Origin: Paenibacillus nuruki
GTDB lineage: Bacteria > Bacillota > Bacilli > Paenibacillales > Paenibacillaceae
Direction of reading: 5' to 3'
Assembly (NCBI RefSeq): GCF_001721045.1
Contig: NZ_MDER01000086.1
Span: forward strand, 405,856-469,855
DNA length: 64,000 bases
Shown here in pieces: positions 9,221-16,891 of the stretch (within the stretch, counting starts at the first letter, position 1; each line of letters begins with the position of its first letter). Below the pieces are notes generated by a model. That model made no database searches. It saw nothing but the letters and a program-made list of their open reading frames with translations, and was not told the origin of the DNA. A program made the translations under genes and the position numbers.

Positions 9221-10519
9221 TTAGATATATTTAGGCAACCAATCTCCATGTGCTTCGATTAATTCATCACACAGTGCCACGATATCGTCAATTGATAACT
9301 CGGCAGCAGTATGAGGATCAAGCATAGCCGCATGATAAATATGTTCTTTTTTACCTGTGATCGCCGCTTCAATCGTCAACAATTGAGTATTGATACTTGT
9401 GCGATTCAACGCCGCTAATTGTGGAGGTAGATTGCCTGCATACGTTGGCGTTACACCTGAAGCATCGACCAGACAAGGCACTTCCACACAAGCTTCTGTT
9501 GGCAAATTCGGAATCAGACCAGTATTCATCACATTGGCTCCGATTTTGTAAGGTGTATTTGTTTCGATTGCTTCTAAAATATAAGAAGCGTATTCCATAC
9601 TACGTGTATGCTGGATATGCTCACTCGCAAATAACTGTTCTTTCATTTCATTCCATCCTTTGATCTGCTCTACACAACGACGCGGGTATTCGTCTAATGG
9701 AATATTGAACTTCTCGATCAATTCAGGATACTGACGCTTGATAAAATACGGATGATATTCTGCATTATGCTCAGATGACTCGGTCACATAGTAGCCGAAT
9801 CTTAACATCAACTCAAAACGTACCATATCATCGTGTTTGGTTTTTTGCTTTTCAGCGGCAAGACGTTTAATTTCAGGATAGAGATCGACACCATCTCGTG
9901 TCACTTCAAGTAACCATGCCATATGATTTATGCCTGCGATTTTCGCCTGAATACCCGTCTGGTCGATACCAAGCGCTTCAAATAAGTTCGGAATACATTG
10001 TTGTACACTATGGCATAATCCCACTGTCTGAATCCCACCATAGGTATTCATCACATTGGTCAGTACCGCCATCGGATTGGTATAATTTAAAAATAAAGCA
10101 TTCGGACAGACTTCACGCATATCTTTCGCAAATTCAAGCATCACCGGAATCGTACGCAAATTACGGAAGATCCCGCCTATGCCTAACGTATCTGCAATCG
10201 TTTGACGTAATCCGTATTTTTTAGGAATTTCAAAATCAGTGATCGTACATGGATCATATCCGCCAACTTGAATCGCATTAATCACATATTTAGCGCCACG
10301 TAGCGCTTCTTTACGGTCTTGATACGTCACAATTTCACATGTACTGCCTACGGTGTTTTTAATACTATTTAATAGATTTTCTGATTCTTGCAGACGGTTG
10401 AGATCGATATCATATAGAGCAAGTTCAAAGCCTTGCAAAGCTTCTGTTAACATCACATCACCCAAAACATTTTTGACAAATACAGTACTACCTGCGCCGA
10501 TAAAAGTAATTTTATTCAT
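9221..10519 (-). CDS. melA: Alpha-galactosidase, glycoside hydrolase family 4
   Basis: Cytoplasmic NAD- and Mn-dependent alpha-galactosidase (melibiose, raffinose breakdown), 432 residues, the same length as known MelA proteins. The N-terminal Rossmann motif is KITFIGAGSTVFV. The GH4 subtype signature is GLCHSVQ: the C-H-S form is typical of alpha-galactosidases, against C-N-x-P in 6-phospho-beta-glucosidases. Other GH4 motifs are LNYTNPMAVLT and IAGINHMAWLL. The start at 10519 has GGAGGG eight bases upstream; an in-frame ATG at 10561 lacks one. An AraC regulator is transcribed divergently and probably activates it. No transporter gene is adjacent. Confidence 0.88.
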   Translation of the reverse strand: MNKITFIGAGSTVFVKNVLGDVMLTEALQGFELALYDIDLNRLQESENLLNSIKNTVGSTCEIVTYQDRKEALRGAKYVINAIQVGGYDPCTITDFEIPKKYGLRQTIADTLGIGGIFRNLRTIPVMLEFAKDMREVCPNALFLNYTNPMAVLTNVMNTYGGIQTVGLCHSVQQCIPNLFEALGIDQTGIQAKIAGINHMAWLLEVTRDGVDLYPEIKRLAAEKQKTKHDDMVRFELMLRFGYYVTESSEHNAEYHPYFIKRQYPELIEKFNIPLDEYPRRCVEQIKGWNEMKEQLFASEHIQHTRSMEYASYILEAIETNTPYKIGANVMNTGLIPNLPTEACVEVPCLVDASGVTPTYAGNLPPQLAALNRTSINTQLLTIEAAITGKKEHIYHAAMLDPHTAAELSIDDIVALCDELIEAHGDWLPKYI

Positions 10520-10577
10520 GATTATTTCCCTCCATATGTAGATCTGATGAAGCGGCTTCAATACGATTAACTATAGA

Positions 10578-10591
10578 GGTAAGCGCTTTAT
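10578..10591. promoter_or_regulatory. Weak cre-like box between melA and its AraC regulator
   Basis: GGTAAGCGCTTTAT matches the cre consensus with two mismatches and contains the palindromic core AAGCGCTT. It sits about 60 bases before the melA start. CcpA or the AraC protein could use it. Confidence 0.3.
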
Positions 10592-10718
10592 AAGAACATA
10601 GAGTAAAGTATCATAAACATGGTATAATCCCATTTTATCTTTTTAGTTATGAAGTCAATATGTACGATATACTAAAGATATATAGATAGCGATTGTGCTT
10701 TGGAAAGGAATCGATACG

Positions 10719-11558
10719 ATGTTGCTTAACCATTTACCGTATACGCATTACACTCATTCGGTATCTTACCCACCTATGGATTTGAACCTATTATTTTTTG
10801 GAACTGAACAATGTACGGCTAATCACGCATGGGGCCCCGGTGTTAGAGATTCGTATATTCTTCACTATATTCATCAAGGATCAGGTGTTCTACGAGTTCA
10901 AGAGCGAGAATATCATCTTACCGCAGGGCAAGGGTTTCTGATTTTTCCAGATGTGATTATGAATTATGAAGCAGATGCAGATGATCCGTGGGTCTATACG
11001 TGGATTGGATTTAAAGGGATCAACGCCAAATCATTAATGCAGCGGGCGCATCTGACACTCGATCATCCTGTGTATGATAGTCAGGGACGGTCATGGTTTG
11101 AGCATTTTTATGATCAATTGTTAGCCGCTTATAATGAACCGGGCGAAGATGTCTATGCGCAAGGTATGTTGTATCAGTTAATCTATGAATTAATAGCTTG
11201 TGCTCCTGCATCAACTACTCCATTACGGGTAGCTCCTTCAAGAGAACGTTATTTGCAACAAGCGATTGAATATATTGAAAATAGCTACAGCCAGAAGATT
11301 AGTGTACTGGATATCGCTGCTTCTGTCGGTCTGGATCGCACCTATTTATCCGGTCTGTTCAAAGCGGAACTTGGTGTATCGCTTCAGCAATTTATGATCG
11401 AATACCGAATGAAACGAGCGTTAGAGTTACTTCATCATAGTCAATTATCAATCAGCGATATTTCACGTTCAGTCGGGTACACAGATCCCTTTTTATTTTC
11501 TAAAATGTTCAAAAAAGTAATCGGTCATTCGCCAAAGCAGACTCGTGAGCGATTGTAG
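10719..11558 (+). CDS. AraC family regulator, probable activator of melA
   Basis: A 279-residue regulator with an N-terminal cupin sensor domain (YILHYIHQGSGVLRVQEREY, about residues 40-100) and two C-terminal helix-turn-helix motifs. The first is ISVLDIAASVGLDRTYLSGL, the second ISDISRSVGYTDPFLFSKMF, ending in the family signature G-H-S-P-K-Q-T-R. This layout matches the MsmR/RafR group that senses galactosides. The start at 10719 has AAGGAA eight bases upstream. Divergent placement from melA supports local control of alpha-galactoside use; the inducer is inferred. Confidence 0.82.
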   Translation: MLLNHLPYTHYTHSVSYPPMDLNLLFFGTEQCTANHAWGPGVRDSYILHYIHQGSGVLRVQEREYHLTAGQGFLIFPDVIMNYEADADDPWVYTWIGFKGINAKSLMQRAHLTLDHPVYDSQGRSWFEHFYDQLLAAYNEPGEDVYAQGMLYQLIYELIACAPASTTPLRVAPSRERYLQQAIEYIENSYSQKISVLDIAASVGLDRTYLSGLFKAELGVSLQQFMIEYRMKRALELLHHSQLSISDISRSVGYTDPFLFSKMFKKVIGHSPKQTRERL

Positions 11559-11572
11559 TGCGTATATTTTAG

Positions 11573-12361
11573 TTATAAAATCGGTGGACGATCTTGCATC
11601 AACTCAGAAGGAACAGTCCCCATCATGCGCTTGAATACACGATAAAAGTATGACAAATCACGATAGCCCAAAAATTCAGAAATCTCTGCAATTGTTAATT
11701 GAGATTCTGTCAACATATACACCGCACGCTTCATCCGCTGATGATGGACATAGTCACTGATCGTCTGATTGGTAACACTTTTGAACAGATTAGCGGCATA
11801 ATTCGGTGTTCGCTCAATCACTTCACCTAATTGTTCTTTGGTGATACGATGGTTGTAATTACGCTGAATATAGTGCTTCATCATATCGACTAATTGATGT
11901 TTGTCTGCACTGATTAACTTCTGATCGTATTCACGACTGACTTCAATTAATAACTGCATTAACAACGTCTGTGTCATCAATTCGTAATACGGTGTATGCT
12001 CTGTCCATTGCAAAATAATCACTTTTAGCTTTTCATGAATAAGATCATAACAGCCTAGTTTGAGTCTTAACGGCTCGGCTTGATGCAAAATCGATAATTC
12101 CAAATCTGCTTGTTGCACACGGAAATAAATGACTAATTTAGTGTGCATCATAGTAGGAATACTTTTGCCATAGTATGCAAGATGAGCAGGAATAAGTAGC
12201 ATTTCTCCTTTTTCAATAATCTGCTTTTGCTCATTCACCCAATATACACATTTTCCATAAGTCACTAGACTAAGGCAATAGATCTGTCCTCTACATGGCT
12301 CTTTCTCATACCAATCTACCTTGTCATGCTCCTGTATATCAACAATCTCCAACATGTGCAT
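11573..12361 (-). CDS. AraC family transcriptional regulator
   Basis: A 262-residue protein with an N-terminal cupin-like sensor region (GQIYCLSLVTYGKCVYWVNE) and the C-terminal AraC DNA-binding domain: first helix-turn-helix around ITKEQLGEVIERTPNYAANL, second around IAEISEFLGYRDLSYFYRVF, then G-T-V-P-S-E-L. It is convergent with the preceding AraC gene (14 bases between stops) and divergent from pyk. GGAG lies just upstream. No target operon is evident nearby, unless it binds the inverted repeat in front of pyk, which is only a guess. Confidence 0.8.
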   Translation of the reverse strand: MHMLEIVDIQEHDKVDWYEKEPCRGQIYCLSLVTYGKCVYWVNEQKQIIEKGEMLLIPAHLAYYGKSIPTMMHTKLVIYFRVQQADLELSILHQAEPLRLKLGCYDLIHEKLKVIILQWTEHTPYYELMTQTLLMQLLIEVSREYDQKLISADKHQLVDMMKHYIQRNYNHRITKEQLGEVIERTPNYAANLFKSVTNQTISDYVHHQRMKRAVYMLTESQLTIAEISEFLGYRDLSYFYRVFKRMMGTVPSELMQDRPPIL

Positions 12362-12540
12362 CTTTTCTCCTTTATCGCAAGTTCAATCCTATAATATGAG
12401 CATTTCCGACATCACTTTTTGTATTTAAGCGTACTATAGTCTACTAATTGTACTATAGTTCATAGCATACTGTGTTTATTACAGGTACAATAATTTATGA
12501 AAAGTGTTTTATCATATATAGAATAATCACGAAATTGATT

Positions 12541-12617
12541 ATGATTTTCGTACAATCAAGTTTATTGAAAGAAATATGAATCGATTTGATTGTGCGAAAA
12601 TCATTCAAGTGTATACT
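12541..12617 (+). promoter_or_regulatory. pyk upstream region with 17-bp inverted repeat and -10 box
   Basis: Arms at 12541-12557 and 12588-12604 are inverted copies (core GATTTTCG..ACAATC) with one mismatch and a 30-bp spacer. The right arm overlaps the expected -35 position of a promoter whose -10 is TATACT (12612-12617). It could be an operator, or a DNA loop or RNA stem if transcription begins further upstream. Confidence 0.45.
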
Positions 12618-12646
12618 AAATAAAATCGCTTCTAGGAGGATAACCA

Positions 12647-14062
12647 ATGCTTAGAACTAAAATTATCTGTACGATGGGACCTGCTTGTGATTCTGTAGAA
12701 ATGTTAAAAGAAATGATTAAAGCGGGTATGACGGTAGCTCGTCTGAATATGGCTCATGGTGAATTAGAAGATCATGTGATGCGTATCCAGAATGTACGTC
12801 AAGCTGCTTCTGAACTGAATACATTTGTTCCAATTATGATGGATATCAAAGGACCTGAAGTCCGTATCGGTAAATTAAGAGAAGCTTCCTGCGAATTACG
12901 TGCAGGCGGGCAATTGATTTTGACAACAGATGAAATTTTGGGCGATGCTGAACGTATCGGTGTAAACTATTCTGAATTAAATGAAGTTGTTAAAGCAGGA
13001 GATCGCATTCTTATTGATGATGGTCTGGTGGATCTGAATGTACGTGAAATCAGAGGAAACGATATCTACTGCGATATTATTAGCGGTGGTACACTCAAAC
13101 CTCGTAAAGGTGTAAACTTACCGGGTATTCACACGACTTTGCCAGGGGTAACAGAACGTGATGTTATGCATATTCACTTCGGATTAGAGCAAAACATCGA
13201 AATGATCGCTGCTTCTTTCGTTCGTAAAGGCGACGATATTCGCGAAATTCGTGGAATCTTAGCTGAAAACAATGCAGAACATGTTCAAATCTACTCTAAA
13301 ATCGAAAACCAAGAAGGTATGACTAACCTGAACGATATTATCGTTGCTTCTGACGGTATTATGGTTGCTCGTGGTGATCTTGGGGTTGAAGTTCCGATTC
13401 AAGACGTACCCATGATGCAAAAAGAAATGATCGATAAATGTAACTTAGCAGGTAAACCTGTTATCGTTGCTACACATATGTTGGAATCTATGCAAGTGAA
13501 CCCGCGTCCAACTCGCTCAGAAGTCAGTGACGTAGCGAATGCAGTATTGCAAGGCGCAGACGTAGTCATGTTGTCTGGTGAATCCGCAGCAGGTAAGTAT
13601 CCTGTACAATCGGTTCAAACGATGGCAGCTGTTGCACAACGTGCAGAGACGATGATCGACTACTACGAACAATTTTCTAAAAAAAGAGCAGCACACTCTA
13701 CCAACATCACAGAAGTGATCAGCCAGAGTGCGGTAAGTGCTTCGCTTGAACTAGCGGCTAAAGCGATCATTATTTCAACAGAGAGTGGATTTACCGCTCG
13801 TATGATCTCCAAGTACCGTCCACAAGCACCTATCTTTGCAGTCACTCAACATGATTCAGTGATGGCTAAAGTATGTCTATTGTCTGGTGTGATCCCGGTT
13901 AAAGGCGACGCTGTAAGCACTACTGATGAGATGTTCGAATCTGCTACACGTAATGCCATCAACACAGGTTACATCAACAAAGGCGATGTTATCGTATTAT
14001 CTGCTGGTGTGCCCATTGGACAATCTGGTAATACCAACTTGCTCAAAGTACAACAAGTATAA
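12647..14062 (+). CDS. pyk: Pyruvate kinase, short form with altered monovalent-cation site
   Basis: Glycolytic enzyme making pyruvate and ATP from phosphoenolpyruvate, 471 residues. AGGAGG lies seven bases upstream. Family landmarks are MLRTKIICTMGPACDS, MDIKGPEVRIG, MVARGDLGVEVP, NPRPTRSEVSDVANAV and VMLSGESAAGKYP. It lacks the extra PEP-utiliser domain found at the C-terminus of the roughly 585-residue Bacillus enzyme. Two changes stand out: the usual R-L-N-F-S-H-G is RLNMAHG, and D-T-K-G-P-E is DIKGPE. In muscle enzyme numbering these correspond to Ser76 and Thr113, both K+ ligands (Thr113 through its main chain). The canonical A-T-Q-M-L is ATHML. This may be a second, specialised pyruvate kinase or a related kinase. 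Confidence 0.88.
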   Translation: MLRTKIICTMGPACDSVEMLKEMIKAGMTVARLNMAHGELEDHVMRIQNVRQAASELNTFVPIMMDIKGPEVRIGKLREASCELRAGGQLILTTDEILGDAERIGVNYSELNEVVKAGDRILIDDGLVDLNVREIRGNDIYCDIISGGTLKPRKGVNLPGIHTTLPGVTERDVMHIHFGLEQNIEMIAASFVRKGDDIREIRGILAENNAEHVQIYSKIENQEGMTNLNDIIVASDGIMVARGDLGVEVPIQDVPMMQKEMIDKCNLAGKPVIVATHMLESMQVNPRPTRSEVSDVANAVLQGADVVMLSGESAAGKYPVQSVQTMAAVAQRAETMIDYYEQFSKKRAAHSTNITEVISQSAVSASLELAAKAIIISTESGFTARMISKYRPQAPIFAVTQHDSVMAKVCLLSGVIPVKGDAVSTTDEMFESATRNAINTGYINKGDVIVLSAGVPIGQSGNTNLLKVQQV

Positions 14063-14079
14063 TTTCATCCTTTAATATG

Positions 14080-14159
14080 ATTTGAATAAATATCAAAAAG
14101 ACCTGTATCCGATACTTTGTGAAAAGTGGTCGTTGTACAGGTCTTTTTGTTTTGAGTAT
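14080..14159 (+). repeat. 80-bp direct repeat, copy 1 (contains pyk terminator)
   Basis: This 80-bp stretch recurs at 16214-16293 with 78 identical positions. It contains the whole pyk terminator plus flanking bases and forms the left border of the metalloprotease island. Confidence 0.9.
14095..14148 (+). terminator. pyk intrinsic terminator
   Basis: AAAAAGACCTGTA (14095-14107) pairs with TACAGGTCTTTTT (14136-14148); an apical mini-stem ACTTT/AAAGT lies inside. A T-rich tail follows. Confidence 0.8.
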
Positions 14160-14249
14160 AAATTACGATCTAATCTAACTCTGTATTCATGAAGACTTAG
14201 AAATTATTCAATATGTATATGTGTTTATACATTTACCATCATGATTTGA

Positions 14250-14393
14250 GCTTTACGAATTGAATCTGACGATGAGAAAGTAGTTACACTCATATTTACT
14301 AATTTTCAAGCAATTATTATATCAGGCGATTCAACTAAGTTTTTAGATAATATAGCAGACTATAAATATTCAATCGAAAATATTAACAAATAG
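14250..14393 (+). pseudogene. Possible C-terminal gene remnant
   Basis: One frame stays open for 47 codons without a start (opens after a TGA at 14247 and ends TAG at 14391) and reads like protein: ALRIESDDEKVVTLIFTNFQ, then acidic and hydrophobic residues ending ENINK. No ribosome binding site or start codon is present. It may be the tail of a decayed gene left inside the island, or chance in AT-rich DNA. I do not recognise the family. The rest of 14160-14474 shows only the hairpin at 14422. Confidence 0.25.
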
Positions 14394-14421
14394 AATGAAA
14401 ATACGTATGAAGTTACTCTCA

Positions 14422-14447
14422 ATAACCCCCTCTGTTGAGGGGGTTAT
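14422..14447. terminator. GC-rich hairpin downstream of the lipoprotein gene
   Basis: The perfect 11-bp stem ATAACCCCCTC / GAGGGGGTTAT closes on the loop TGTT. It lies 28 bases after the lipoprotein stop. The T tract is poor on both strands, so it may be a weak terminator or an RNA-stabilising hairpin. Confidence 0.5.
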
Positions 14448-14474
14448 CCTTAAATTAATAAACAGAAAGTTTAT

Positions 14475-14855
14475 TTAGCCTTCTATTGCTACTTGATATA
14501 AAATCAATTGGCCATCAATATCTGCAATTAAACGATCAAGTGATTTCTCATTTTTTAATTTGTAGATTTTCGTATTTATTGGGATATTTGTTGCAGATAA
14601 GTTTTCGAATGTTAAGTTTGGACTAAGATTACTTTCAATTTTCCCTGCTATTTCTCCGCGTCTAATATTTGAAGTATCTACATTATCTTTTTTCAAATAA
14701 ATCCTTTCTTCAAAAACAAAGAAATCTGCATCTGGATTTTGACTAAGTATATGACTTGCTACACCCTCAACAGAACTTCTACTAATATGGGTTCCAGAAT
14801 TTAAATCCTGGCATCCAACCATTAAAACTAAAAATACAAATAAAAGATATTTCAT
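14475..14855 (-). CDS. Small lipoprotein of unknown function
   Basis: A 126-residue protein starting MKYLLFVFLVLMVGCQ, a lipoprotein signal with Cys about 15, so it is expected to be membrane-anchored outside the cell. The mature part mixes charged and hydrophobic residues (DADFFVFEERIYLKKDNVD) and has no recognisable motif. AGAGGTGA sits before the ATG. It is divergent from the secreted metalloprotease and shares its AT-rich, low-G character. Location next to a protease makes an inhibitor or immunity-like role conceivable, but nothing in the sequence proves it. Confidence 0.7.
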   Translation of the reverse strand: MKYLLFVFLVLMVGCQDLNSGTHISRSSVEGVASHILSQNPDADFFVFEERIYLKKDNVDTSNIRRGEIAGKIESNLSPNLTFENLSATNIPINTKIYKLKNEKSLDRLIADIDGQLILYQVAIEG

Positions 14856-14905
14856 TTAATCACCTCTTTTTTCAACTTATACAAATAAATGTTATTATAT
14901 AAAAG

Positions 14906-14924
14906 ATTGGATTTTAAATCCAAT
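14906..14924. promoter_or_regulatory. Perfect palindrome in the lipoprotein/metalloprotease divergent promoter
   Basis: ATTGGATTT-T-AAATCCAAT, flanked by TATATA on both sides, lies in the 94-bp gap between the two divergent genes. A dimeric repressor site controlling both is the simplest reading. Confidence 0.5.
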
Positions 14925-14949
14925 TATATAATATTAAGGAGTGATCTTT

Positions 14950-16131
14950 TTGGGAAAAGGAAAAGTATTTTTGGTCTCTTTACTAAGTTTAGCATTAGTT
15001 TCCACAGCTTCTATGACAGCAGTTCGAACAGCTTCAGCAAATGAAACTGAAAAATGGCGTTATTTTGCAAAAGATATGACTTACAAATGGGCACCAAATT
15101 TCAACAATACCACTTTTAAAAATGCTTGGACTGGTGCAGTCAACTCATGGAATGGTAAAGGTATGAACATTTACCAACATTCTAATTCCGCAAATACACT
15201 TGGAGAATTTTATGAGTCATCAGACTTATATGGACGTATGACCACAAGATATTCTTCCTCCAATATAGTAACTAGTTTTACGGGAGAGATTAATTCTGGG
15301 AATTCAAATAATGTAAATACCAATGTTCCTTTAAGTGTGGCTGTGCATGAAATTGGTCATTCGATGGGTTTAGCGCACAACACACAAAATTCTATAATGA
15401 GTAATGAAAGAAACAGAAATAACTTATACTATCCAACTTCATATGATGTTCAAACTATGAAACAACTGTATGTTGGAACAATTGGGTGGAATTCACTAAC
15501 TGCTACTACCGAAAAAGCACCTCAGGAAGAAACTTCACAAATAAATTTAAGTTATGATTTTCCCACTGCGAGTACAATTCAAGAAATGACTAGTGAAGCT
15601 GATGTAGTTATAAGTGGTGAATATACTTCAAATGAGTATGAAAAATGGAATATGTCACGTAATCCTGAGAACCCTTTAAAAGAAAGTTCTGAAAAATATG
15701 CTGAAGGAAGACTTTATAAATTTAAAATAGAAAACGTATTAAAAGGGAACCTTTCAGAAAAAGAGATTAAAGTTAATCATCGAGCTTCTGACATGATTAA
15801 AGTCGAATTAGAAGAAGGAATGACGCAAGAAGTAAAGGTAGATGATCCACGTTTTATTGAACCTACTGCCGGTCAAAAATATCTACTCTTCTTGAAAAAA
15901 GACGATAAGCTTAATAATTATTATGGAGCAATTGAACCATTTTCTTTAATTATTACTAATCAGGATAATGTTCAGGTTGAAAGCAATTTAGTTGGAAAGC
16001 AAGACTACACCCATAAGTTTCACGTAAGCAACGGCTTGTACTTAGAAACTGAAGAAGAAGGAACCGTTGATACCATTTCTGGATCAAGTCTTTCTGAACT
16101 TATAGAAAAGATCGACTTACCGATTCAATAA
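14950..16131 (+). CDS. Secreted matrixin-like zinc metalloprotease
   Basis: A 393-residue exported protease. I choose TTG at 14950 (AAGGAG eight bases upstream), giving MGKGKVFLVSLLSLALVSTA as signal peptide with cleavage after A-S-A. The catalytic domain (about 30-180) ends with HEIGHSMGLAHN, the H-E-x-x-H-x-x-G-x-x-H zinc site of metzincins, followed by a Met-turn candidate in NSIMS. The C-terminal half (about 190-393) is a separate beta-rich module with GRLYKFKIENVLKGNLSEKE and AGQKYLLFLKK, resembling modules seen at the ends of other secreted proteins, function unknown. It lies in an AT-rich island bracketed by duplicated pyk terminators, suggesting acquisition by transfer. Confidence 0.85.
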   Translation: MGKGKVFLVSLLSLALVSTASMTAVRTASANETEKWRYFAKDMTYKWAPNFNNTTFKNAWTGAVNSWNGKGMNIYQHSNSANTLGEFYESSDLYGRMTTRYSSSNIVTSFTGEINSGNSNNVNTNVPLSVAVHEIGHSMGLAHNTQNSIMSNERNRNNLYYPTSYDVQTMKQLYVGTIGWNSLTATTEKAPQEETSQINLSYDFPTASTIQEMTSEADVVISGEYTSNEYEKWNMSRNPENPLKESSEKYAEGRLYKFKIENVLKGNLSEKEIKVNHRASDMIKVELEEGMTQEVKVDDPRFIEPTAGQKYLLFLKKDDKLNNYYGAIEPFSLIITNQDNVQVESNLVGKQDYTHKFHVSNGLYLETEEEGTVDTISGSSLSELIEKIDLPIQ

Positions 16132-16213
16132 ATCAAGTTTATTTTAGGGCTTATGCTAGTAACCTTAACCCAGTAAAAAACGCCGACTAATGATCACTAT
16201 GCGCCCCTGTCTA

Positions 16214-16293
16214 ATTTGAATAAATATTAAAAAGACCTGTATCCGATACTTTGTGAAAAGTGGTCGGTGTACAGGTCTTTTTGTTTTGAGTAT
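16214..16293 (+). repeat. 80-bp direct repeat, copy 2 (second pyk-type terminator)
   Basis: Near-identical (78/80) to 14080-14159, including the complete terminator hairpin AAAAAGACCTGTA / TACAGGTCTTTTT. It lies 82 bases after the metalloprotease stop and can terminate it. It forms the right border of the island; the two copies are 2,134 bp apart. Confidence 0.9.
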
Positions 16294-16363
16294 CTAGCAT
16301 AGTGCTTAAGCATATATCATTCATTACCTTTAAAAGGTTTATCAAAGGTATCACACGATAATC

Positions 16364-16870
16364 CTAAGAATCATTACATGTTGCTATTGAAATAATATCC
16401 TTTCCTGCTTGAACAGATCCAACTGTCCATTCTGTAGTGTACGGTACTTCATTAGCATTGGAGAAAACAACCGGAGTAATTACCGGATATCCTGCTTCTT
16501 TAATAAAATCAATATCAAATTCAATCAATAATTGACCGGCTTTTACCTCTTGTCCTGTTTCGACATGAGCCGTAAATCCTTGACCTTTCAATGACACGGT
16601 ATCCATACCAATATGCAACAAAAGTTGAATTCCAGATGAGTGCTCGATAATCACAGCGTGCTTAGTTTTGAATACATGAGCTAATAGTCCATCAAATGTA
16701 GCCACCAACCGACCTTCTTGAGGTACAATTGCAATACCTGGTCCCATATATCCTGCTGCAAAAGCTTCATCCGGAGCTTCTTTTAAGGGTACAGCCTGAC
16801 CAGTGAGCGGTGATGCAATCTGTATCTTTTTATTTTCAGTTGATGATTTTCTTTTCCACTTTTCAAACAT
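16364..16870 (-). CDS. PTS sugar transporter EIIA component, glucose type
   Basis: Cytoplasmic phosphocarrier of 168 residues that passes phosphate from HPr to EIIB. The Crr-type fold is clear: IASPLTGQAVPLKEAPDEAF, then GDG-like loop ATFDGLLAHVF, and the phospho-acceptor His in QLLLHIGMDTVSLKG. It is encoded apart from EIICB, on the opposite strand of the same locus, and lies 21 bases downstream of the M24 gene, so it is the last gene of the DeoR operon. GGAGAGG precedes the ATG. It most likely serves the EIICB encoded at 19222. Confidence 0.92.
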   Translation of the reverse strand: MFEKWKRKSSTENKKIQIASPLTGQAVPLKEAPDEAFAAGYMGPGIAIVPQEGRLVATFDGLLAHVFKTKHAVIIEHSSGIQLLLHIGMDTVSLKGQGFTAHVETGQEVKAGQLLIEFDIDFIKEAGYPVITPVVFSNANEVPYTTEWTVGSVQAGKDIISIATCNDS

Positions 16871-16891
16871 ATGAATCCTCTCCCAAAAAAC

